DNA of 24,569 nt from Megasphaera sp. AM44-1BH (GTDB taxonomy: Bacteria; Bacillota; Negativicutes; Veillonellales; Megasphaeraceae). Location: assembly GCF_003467125.1 (NCBI RefSeq), contig NZ_QSFA01000026.1, positions 1-24,569 on the forward strand, in the 5' to 3' direction. Of this stretch, positions 18,901 to 24,569 are shown piece by piece (the first letter of the stretch is position 1; each line of letters starts with the position of its first letter). Under the pieces are notes generated by a model. It was not told where the DNA came from and searched no databases. It saw only the letters and a list, made by a program, of their open reading frames with translations. Position numbers and translations under genes: made by a program.

Positions 18901-21714
18901 GTGAAACAGATGACGGATGCAGAGCATAAGAAAGCGGCTAAACAGTTCGTGGAATTCTGGCAGGGCAAAGGCTATGAAAAAGGGCAGTCCCAGCCGTTCT
19001 GGCTCTCTCTTTTGCGCGATGTCTTTGGCGTAGAACAGCCGGAACAGTTCATCGAGTTTGAAGATAAAGTGAAGCTGACCCATGACAGCTTTATCGATGG
19101 GATGATACCGGCGACAAAGGTACTGATTGAACAGAAGAGCCTGGAAAAAGATTTGTCTAAGCCGATTAAGCAATCCGATGGGACAAAGCTGACTCCCTTT
19201 CAACAGGCCAAACGCTATATTTCAGAGTTACCTCTTTCACAGCATCCGCGTTACGTCATCACCTGTAATTTTGCCCAGTTCCGGGTATACGACATGGAAC
19301 AGCCCAATGGGGAACCGGCTGTCATCGAATTGGCCGATTTGCCCAAAGAATACTATCGCCTGCAATTCATTGCCGATACAGGAAATGTTCATCTGAAAAA
19401 GGAACTGGAAGTTTCGATTAAGGCGGGGGAACTGGTGGGGAAGCTTTACGATGCACTCCACGGGCAGTACATTGAACCCGATAGTGAACAGGCCATGAAA
19501 AGCCTGAATGTCCTTTGCGTCCGCCTGGTATTCTGTTTATATGCTGAAGATGCCGGGATTTTTGGCGAACATGCCATGTTCCATGATTACCTGGCTTCAT
19601 TCCGCAATAAAAACATGCGCCGTGCCCTCATTGATCTGTTCCGGGTATTAGACCAGAAGCCGGAAGAACGCGATCCCTATATGGACGATGATTTGGCTGC
19701 TTTTCCTTATGTCAACGGAGGATTATTTGCCGATGAAGATATAGAAATCCCAAAGATTACCGACGATATTATCGAAATACTGCTGAAAGAATGCAGTGAG
19801 GACTTCGACTGGTCCTCTATCAGTCCGACTATTTTCGGTGCCGTCTTTGAAAGTACACTGAATCCGGAAACGCGCCGTTCTGGTGGGATGCACTATACGA
19901 GTATTGAAAACATTCATAAAGTCATCGACCCTCTTTTTTTAGACGATTTGAAGAAAGAATTTCAGACTATCCGGGAGATTAAAGTCAAGAAGACCCGTAA
20001 CGAACGTCTGCGGGCCTTTCAAGATAAATTGGCATCGCTCCGATTTCTGGATCCTGCGTGTGGGAGCGGAAATTTTCTTACCGAAACGTACTTGTCCCTG
20101 CGACGGATAGAAAATGAAATCATCTCACTCATCAATGAAGGAAGCATGGTTCTCGGCGGGCTGGATAATCCTATCAAAATTTCTATCAGCCAGTTCTACG
20201 GGATCGAAATCAATGACTTTGCAGTTACCGTTGCAAAAACGGCTTTGTGGATTGCTGAAAGCCAGATGATGAAAGAAACGGAAGATATCGTCCACTTACA
20301 TCTTGATTTTTTGCCTCTGACGACCAATGCCTTTATCGTCGAAGGAAATGCCCTGCGCTTTGATTGGAAAGAATTGATTGCACCGGATAAGTTAAGCTAC
20401 ATCATGGGTAATCCGCCGTTTATAGCGACAAGTGGAAGAGTATCTCAGAAATTATCTAGTTCTAAAGGAATGTTATCAAATGATCAGAAGCAAGATAAAC
20501 TACGTATATTGGGGAAGGGAAGCGGTATGATAGACTATGTAGCTTGTTGGCATAAAATAGCAGCAGATTACATGAAAGGTACTAGTATAAAAACTGCATT
20601 TGTTTCTACAAACTCTATTTGTCAAGGTCAACAGGTTGCTCCTCTTTGGAAACAATTATTATCTGAAGGATTAGAGATATTTTTTGCATATCAATCTTTT
20701 AAATGGAACTCGGAATCTTCAAATGTTGCTACAGTATTTGTTGTAATTATTGGTATAACATATGTTCATGTGAAAGAAAAATATCTTTTTAACAATAATC
20801 AGAAAAAGATAGTAAAACATATAAATCCATATCTATTTGATGCACCTGATTTTTATGTGGGAATCCGTAAAAAACCATTGTGTTGTAATGCTCCTATTAT
20901 GATTTATGGAAATAAGCCTGCTGATCATGGGGGATTAATAATATCTAATGAAGAATATGATGATTTCATAAAAAAAGAACCCAGTTCTAAAAAATATATT
21001 AAACAATTTTTGGGAGCTAGGGAATTTATTAATGGAACAGACCGGTATTGCCTATGGTTACTTAATGCTTCTCCCAAAGAATTAAAATCTATGCCTGAGA
21101 TTTTACGAAGAATAGATAGTGTAAGAAAATACCGTCTCAACAGTACAAAGTTGGCTACAAAAAAATGTGCAGATACGCCTACTTTATTTCAAGAAATACG
21201 ACAAACAGCAGATGTTGATCATTATATTGCGATTCCAGAAATTTCTTCAGGGAATCGTAGATATGTGCCTATGGGATATCTCGATTCAAATACGATTATT
21301 AGCAACAAGTTACAGTTTATACCTAATGCTACTTTGTTTCATTTTGGCGTTTTGACCAGTGATGTTCATATGGCATGGATGAGGGCTGTTTGTGGTTATT
21401 ATGGTCCGAGTTATGATTATTCTGCTAATATCGTCTACAACAATTTCCCATGGCCGACACCGACAGATGCCCAGCGGGCTAAGATTGAAACGACGGCACA
21501 GGCTATCTTAGATGCCCGGGCTGACTATCCCGACGCCAACCTGGCTGATCTCTACGATGAACTGACCATGCCGCCAGAACTTCGCAAAGCCCATCAGGAA
21601 AATGACAAAGCCGTCATGGAAGCCTATGGATTCGATTGGCGTCACATGAGCGAATCCGATTGTGTGGCGGCATTGATGAAACTGTATCAGCAGCTTGTAA
21701 CTGCTAATTCATGA
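18901..21714 (+). CDS. Type IIL (MmeI-like) restriction-modification enzyme, nuclease and methyltransferase in one chain
   Basis: 937 aa from GTG 18901 (AAGGAG ends 8 nt upstream; the GTG at 18892 overlaps that site). MmeI is about 920 aa. Domain order matches MmeI: an N-terminal nuclease with Asp66, Glu77 and Lys79 (DGMIPATKVLIEQK), a helical spacer, an N6-adenine methyltransferase core with motif I FLDPACGSGNF (384-392) and motif IV NPPF (504-507), a target recognition domain, and a C-terminal helical part. Such enzymes cut about 20 bp from the site and protect by methylating one strand. From about 20420 to 21440 the DNA becomes sharply AT-rich, with different codon use, then reverts. That block spans the recognition domain, which suggests replacement by recombination. 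All key residues are intact. Confidence 0.92.
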   Translation: MKQMTDAEHKKAAKQFVEFWQGKGYEKGQSQPFWLSLLRDVFGVEQPEQFIEFEDKVKLTHDSFIDGMIPATKVLIEQKSLEKDLSKPIKQSDGTKLTPFQQAKRYISELPLSQHPRYVITCNFAQFRVYDMEQPNGEPAVIELADLPKEYYRLQFIADTGNVHLKKELEVSIKAGELVGKLYDALHGQYIEPDSEQAMKSLNVLCVRLVFCLYAEDAGIFGEHAMFHDYLASFRNKNMRRALIDLFRVLDQKPEERDPYMDDDLAAFPYVNGGLFADEDIEIPKITDDIIEILLKECSEDFDWSSISPTIFGAVFESTLNPETRRSGGMHYTSIENIHKVIDPLFLDDLKKEFQTIREIKVKKTRNERLRAFQDKLASLRFLDPACGSGNFLTETYLSLRRIENEIISLINEGSMVLGGLDNPIKISISQFYGIEINDFAVTVAKTALWIAESQMMKETEDIVHLHLDFLPLTTNAFIVEGNALRFDWKELIAPDKLSYIMGNPPFIATSGRVSQKLSSSKGMLSNDQKQDKLRILGKGSGMIDYVACWHKIAADYMKGTSIKTAFVSTNSICQGQQVAPLWKQLLSEGLEIFFAYQSFKWNSESSNVATVFVVIIGITYVHVKEKYLFNNNQKKIVKHINPYLFDAPDFYVGIRKKPLCCNAPIMIYGNKPADHGGLIISNEEYDDFIKKEPSSKKYIKQFLGAREFINGTDRYCLWLLNASPKELKSMPEILRRIDSVRKYRLNSTKLATKKCADTPTLFQEIRQTADVDHYIAIPEISSGNRRYVPMGYLDSNTIISNKLQFIPNATLFHFGVLTSDVHMAWMRAVCGYYGPSYDYSANIVYNNFPWPTPTDAQRAKIETTAQAILDARADYPDANLADLYDELTMPPELRKAHQENDKAVMEAYGFDWRHMSESDCVAALMKLYQQLVTANS

Positions 21715-21896
21715 CCAACGATTGATACTATTTTTTTAACCTGATTCTGCAAGAAGTCTCCCGCCTCTTTAGGCGGTGAGATGAATTGCAGGTTTTTCTG
21801 AGGGCTCGATGCCATCAGAAAAACAATGGCTTCGCAAGTTGATTTGCAGTATAATCAGTAGTAAGAGTGAAAGGATTTGGAAAGTCAAGGCAGGTG

Positions 21897-23012
21897 ATGA
21901 TAGTGAATAAGGCATATCGTTACAGGCTCTACCCGACAAGGGAACAGAAAATTATGTTTGCCAAGACCTTCGGCTGTGTTCGATTCATCTATAACAAAAT
22001 GTTGAGTGACCGCCTTGACTATTATAAGGAAACCGGCCAAAAGCTGAATAACACGCCTGCGCAGTACAAGGAAGACTTCCCTTGGCTAAAGGAAGTAGAT
22101 AGTTTAGCCCTTGCCAATGCCCAAATGAATCTGAATAAGGCCTACAGCCACTTTTGGAATGACAGCCAGCATTTCGGCAAGCCGCGCTTCAAGTCCAAGA
22201 AGAATAGCCGTGCTTCATATTCCACGAACAACCAGAAGGGTTCTGTCCGAATCGAGGGCCATAAGGTGAAACTGCCGAAAGTCGGCTGGGTGAAATTATG
22301 CCAGCATCGTCCCTTGCCGGAGAACAGTATCATAAAGACCGTAACCATCAGCCAGACGCCATCAGGAAAATACTATATCAGTATGCTGGTGGAGTATGAA
22401 AACCAAATACTCCCTGTCATACCGAAGATCTTCCTGGGGCTGGATTTTGCGATGCACGGCTTGTATGTGGCTTCCGATGAGGAGGATGCTAAATATCCCG
22501 ATTTCCTGCGAGAGGCAGAGAAAAGACTGGCTAAGGCGCAGCAGAAGCTATCCAAGAAACAAAAAGGAAGTCACAACAGAGAAAAACAAAGGCTGCGCGT
22601 AGCTATTCTCCATGAGAAAGTGGCCAATCAACGCCGGGATTTCCTGCATAAGAAGGCCCGCTACCTCGCAGACCACTATGACGCTATTGGTATTGAGGAT
22701 ATCAGCGTCAAAGCGATGGCAAAGCGGAAAAAGGGTGGCAAGTTCAGCTTTGGCAAATCCGTAGCGGACAATGGCTGGAATCTGTTCACGAACATGCTGG
22801 AGTACAAGCTGGCTTGGCAAGGCAAACAGCTTATCAAGATAGACAAGTGGTATCCAAGCAGCCAGCTGTGCCATGTTTGCGGATATCAGAACCACGAAAC
22901 CAAGGACTTGTCTGTAAGGGAATGGGATTGCCCTAAATGTGGAAGTCACCATAATCGCGATAAAAACGCGGCCATCAATATCCGAGAAGAAGCCAGGCGA
23001 ATATCAGCCTGA
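21897..23012 (+). CDS. tnpB: RNA-guided endonuclease TnpB (IS200/IS605)
   Basis: 371 aa from ATG 21897 (AGGCAGG just upstream); GTG 21903 is an alternative. TnpB uses an omegaRNA from the element's right end to cut matching DNA next to a short motif, which helps retain the element. The N-terminus NKAYRYRLYPTREQKIMFAK and FGCVRFIYNKMLSDR are standard. The RuvC acids are intact: Asp183 in GLDFAMHG, Glu267 in GIEDISVKAM, and Asp355 in HNRDKNAAINI. The zinc finger Cys325/Cys328 (CHVC) and Cys345/Cys348 (CPKC) is complete. Nothing suggests inactivation. Confidence 0.95.
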   Translation: MIVNKAYRYRLYPTREQKIMFAKTFGCVRFIYNKMLSDRLDYYKETGQKLNNTPAQYKEDFPWLKEVDSLALANAQMNLNKAYSHFWNDSQHFGKPRFKSKKNSRASYSTNNQKGSVRIEGHKVKLPKVGWVKLCQHRPLPENSIIKTVTISQTPSGKYYISMLVEYENQILPVIPKIFLGLDFAMHGLYVASDEEDAKYPDFLREAEKRLAKAQQKLSKKQKGSHNREKQRLRVAILHEKVANQRRDFLHKKARYLADHYDAIGIEDISVKAMAKRKKGGKFSFGKSVADNGWNLFTNMLEYKLAWQGKQLIKIDKWYPSSQLCHVCGYQNHETKDLSVREWDCPKCGSHHNRDKNAAINIREEARRISA

Positions 23013-23152
23013 CGTAATCCATAAAATACCGTGGGGCGTACGGGAATCTACGCCTGTGGAGAGTGTGTAAGCCGCCGCAACTCTTTGGAGTCAGTGGCGC
23101 TGTTCTCGTTGAAGCAGGAAGCTCCCGCCTCTATAGGTGGGAGTACGTTCAC
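23013..23152 (+). ncRNA. Likely omegaRNA scaffold at the IS right end
   Basis: 140 bp of non-coding sequence between tnpB and the right end, with several hairpins: GGGGCGTACGG.../ACGCC, AAGCCGCC...GGCGCTG, and the terminal CTCCCGCC/GGTGGGAG. Its position and structure match omegaRNAs, whose 3' end extends into the flank to give the guide. If so, the present guide would begin TGGAGCTATTCCCG at 23153. The function is inferred from the family. Confidence 0.7.
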
Positions 23153-23174
23153 TGGAGCTATTCCCGTTTTGTAG

Positions 23175-23180
23175 TATAAT
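23175..23180 (+). promoter_or_regulatory. -10 box of the transporter gene
   Basis: A perfect TATAAT in GTAGTATAATTTAG, 56 bp before the ATG and 23 bp beyond the IS right end. The -35 would lie in or at the IS border, so the insertion may have altered this promoter. Confidence 0.5.
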
Positions 23181-23235
23181 TTAGAAATTGTTCCTGTGTA
23201 TATAATAAGAAAACGGGACAGGGAAGAGGTGGAAG

Positions 23236-24378
23236 ATGAGGTCCATCGGACAGTTGATACGAGAGAATATGGTTCTATTTCTGGCAGGGACAGCGGCGCT
23301 GGTATCGATGATCGTCGTGCCGCCGACGGCTGCCTATGCCGGGTATATCAATATGCCTGTACTGTCCGTCTTGTTCTGCCTTATGGTCGTCATCGGTGGC
23401 TTGCGGGAAAGCGGTGTCTTTGCAGCTGTGCTGGCGCGCCTCCTGCTCAGGCTGGGAACGATGCGCCAGCTGGCTGCCGTCCTCATATTTTCCTGCTTCT
23501 TTGTCAGTATGTGGGTGACAAATGACGTGTCCCTTCTGACCTTTGTGCCATTTTCCCTGATGGCCCTGCCCAGGATTTCCAGTGAAAGACAGATTGCCCT
23601 GGTCATCGTCCTGCAGACTCTGGCCGCCAATCTGGGTAGTATGTGTACGCCTGTAGGAAATCCGCAGAATCTGTATCTTTATTTCTACTACGGTATGGAT
23701 CTGGGAACGTTTCTGTCGCTGCTTTTGCCGTATACGCTGGTATCTCTCGCGCTGCTGGTCCTGTCGGTCTTTCTGCTGCCGGGAACGCCTATCCCTGTGT
23801 CGGCGCGGCTGGCTGCCCGGCGCACCCGGAATCTGCCCGTACTGGCACCGCCACGGCAGCTCTGGCTCCTGGGAGGGATGTTTTCCCTTTCCCTGCTCAC
23901 CGTGGCCCACGTACTCGATTACCGACTTACCCTGGCCATCGTCGCCGCCGTCACGGCCCTGACCCGGCCACGGTATTTCCGTTACGCCGATTACCGCCTC
24001 CTGGGCACCTTTGTCGCTTTTTTCGTGCTCATCGGCAATATGAGCCAGCTGACGGCTTTCCGGGAGATACTGACGGGATATCTGGCCGGTCATGAGTTCC
24101 TCATAGCCCTCCTGGCCAGCCAGATCATCAGCAATGTGCCGGCTGCCGTCCTACTGTCGGGGTTTACGGATCAAGGGGCAGCACTGCTCCTCGGGACGGA
24201 TATTGGCGGGCTGGGGACACTGGTGGCATCTATGGCCAGCCTTATTTCCTATGGCATGTTCGTCCGGGCCTGTCCCCGTCAGCAGGGATGGTATCTGAAA
24301 TTATTTACCCTGCTTAACCTGGCCTATCTGCTGGTACTGGTCCTGTTTGCCTGGCTGTACGATCCGTATTTATATTGA
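23236..24378 (+). CDS. ArsB/NhaD/SLC13-superfamily anion or cation transporter
   Basis: 380 aa with about ten hydrophobic helices, an inner-membrane carrier of the ion transporter superfamily. The paired re-entrant hairpin signatures are visible: MWVTNDVSLLTFVPFSLMAL and NLGSMCTPVGNPQNLYLYFY in the first half, and SQIISNVPAAVLLSGFTDQG then LLLGTDIGGLGTLVASMASL in the second. The NDVS/NVPA and PVGNPQN/TDIGG elements form the substrate and ion sites in this fold. It is shorter than most DASS citrate carriers. The substrate (dicarboxylate, arsenite, Na+/H+) cannot be decided. The ATG follows GAAGAGGTGG. Its stop codon lies at the first bases of the duplicated element copy 2. Confidence 0.88.
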   Translation: MRSIGQLIRENMVLFLAGTAALVSMIVVPPTAAYAGYINMPVLSVLFCLMVVIGGLRESGVFAAVLARLLLRLGTMRQLAAVLIFSCFFVSMWVTNDVSLLTFVPFSLMALPRISSERQIALVIVLQTLAANLGSMCTPVGNPQNLYLYFYYGMDLGTFLSLLLPYTLVSLALLVLSVFLLPGTPIPVSARLAARRTRNLPVLAPPRQLWLLGGMFSLSLLTVAHVLDYRLTLAIVAAVTALTRPRYFRYADYRLLGTFVAFFVLIGNMSQLTAFREILTGYLAGHEFLIALLASQIISNVPAAVLLSGFTDQGAALLLGTDIGGLGTLVASMASLISYGMFVRACPRQQGWYLKLFTLLNLAYLLVLVLFAWLYDPYLY

Positions 24379-24527
24379 CGAAGACGACAGGATATGTTAA
24401 AATAATGCCAATTTCATAAGAACACCGCTTCTGTCACCGGACAGGAGAAATGAGGTGTCTGGGAGTTGTCGTAGGTACGGCATGGCTACATGCTATAAGA
24501 CAATTCCTGGACACCTCTGTTTTTTTT
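24374..24527 (+). ncRNA. Duplicated structured element, copy 2 (putative leader RNA/sRNA)
   Basis: It differs from 17143-17295 at six bases plus one extra T in the T run. Here the promoter is better: TTGACG (24375-24380), a 17-bp spacer, TAAAAT. Hairpin 1 pairs 24428-24435 with 24440-24447 and can hide AGGAG before ATG 24450. Hairpin 2 pairs 24452-24470 with 24499-24517 and ends in eight T. The small frame from ATG 24450 is conserved: TTG of copy 1 is CTA here (both Leu) and one codon changes Thr to Ile. The frame stays open to the window end. The 5' border coincides with the transporter's TGA stop. Confidence 0.72.
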
Positions 24528-24528
24528 G

Positions 24529-24568
24529 GGTCTAGTCCAACTTTTGTGGTTGGGCTAGACCTTTTTTT
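24529..24568 (+). terminator. Second strong terminator directly after element copy 2
   Basis: GGTCTAGTCCAAC pairs with GTTGGGCTAGACC (one G-T pair, 13 bp) around TTTTGTG and is followed by seven T. It stands in tandem with the T run of the duplicated element. Confidence 0.92.
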
Positions 24569-24569
24569 G

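Larger units (their letters stand above)
21740..23152 (+). mobile_element. TnpB-only IS200/IS605-type insertion element
   Basis: The left subterminal hairpin CTCCCGCCT-CTTT-AGGCGGTGAG (21758-21780) and the right hairpin CTCCCGCC-TCTATA-GGTGGGAG (23122-23143) are near copies in the same orientation, as expected for single-strand transposing IS605 elements. The right end is near TTCAC (23148-23152). The left end is uncertain; TTTAA (21735-21739) or TTGAT (21722-21726) could be the target. No tnpA is present, so movement would need help in trans. A perfect 10-bp hairpin (GTTTTTCTGA / TCAGAAAAAC, 21792-21824) lies ahead of tnpB. The insertion is about 10-25 bp past the restriction gene stop. Confidence 0.85.

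Noticed and set aside
23275..24093. 272-aa minus-strand frame opposite the transporter
   Set aside because: Gln/Arg/His-rich antisense reading of hydrophobic codons; no start context.

Overview
The window looks like a chromosome segment of an anaerobic Firmicute, most likely a Negativicutes member of the Megasphaera/Veillonella kind. This is inference from overall protein character and context: phosphate acetyltransferase, CobT, an L10-leader attenuator in front of rplJL, frequent TTG/GTG starts and many extended -10 (TGnTATAAT) promoters. No rRNA or tRNA gene was found.

Positions 1-3651 are a CRISPR locus. A type I-C-like array of 13 good repeats plus one decayed terminal repeat (85-988) is followed, in the same orientation, by cas4-cas1-cas2. 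About 150 bp past cas2, where a I-C array normally begins, there is a single eroded repeat. The interference genes (cas3, cas5, cas8c, cas7) are not in the window. A C-terminal scrap of an Rpn-type nuclease/transposase lies next.

Positions 3700-9860 are core metabolism and envelope: pta; a divergent LacI-type repressor; a hotdog thioesterase-cobT-relB-like antitoxin operon with overlapping genes; a small secreted protein; and an L,D-transpeptidase with a stalk-like C-terminal domain. Positions 9870-13460 are the transcription/translation cluster rpmG-secE-nusG-rplK-rplA-rplJ-rplL. It has two look-alike RNA motifs, ahead of rplK and of rplA, and a terminator-type L10 leader. The cluster ends with a strong terminator, and rpoB/rpoC do not follow.

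Positions 13460-24569 are accessory and mosaic: a Fic protein behind a striking inverted-repeat operator; a hydrolase-merR operon with a textbook MerR-type 19-bp-spacer promoter; relics of an AlbA_2-type regulator, a GNAT acetyltransferase and other genes; a frameshifted Rpn transposase; a one-protein type IIL (MmeI-like) restriction-modification enzyme with an AT-rich, apparently swapped recognition domain; a TnpB-only IS200/IS605-type element with its likely omegaRNA; and an ArsB/SLC13-type transporter.

The most unusual feature is an approximately 153-bp element present twice (17143-17295 and 24374-24527) in the same orientation. It differs at six bases plus one base of T-tract length. Each copy runs from a -35-like box to a terminator. 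It contains a hairpin that can hide a Shine-Dalgarno sequence, a small reading frame, and a 19-bp stem ending in a T run. I do not recognise it as a known riboswitch or sRNA. Short intergenic repeats of the type CAAACTGCAAACTATC recur at four or five gene borders.
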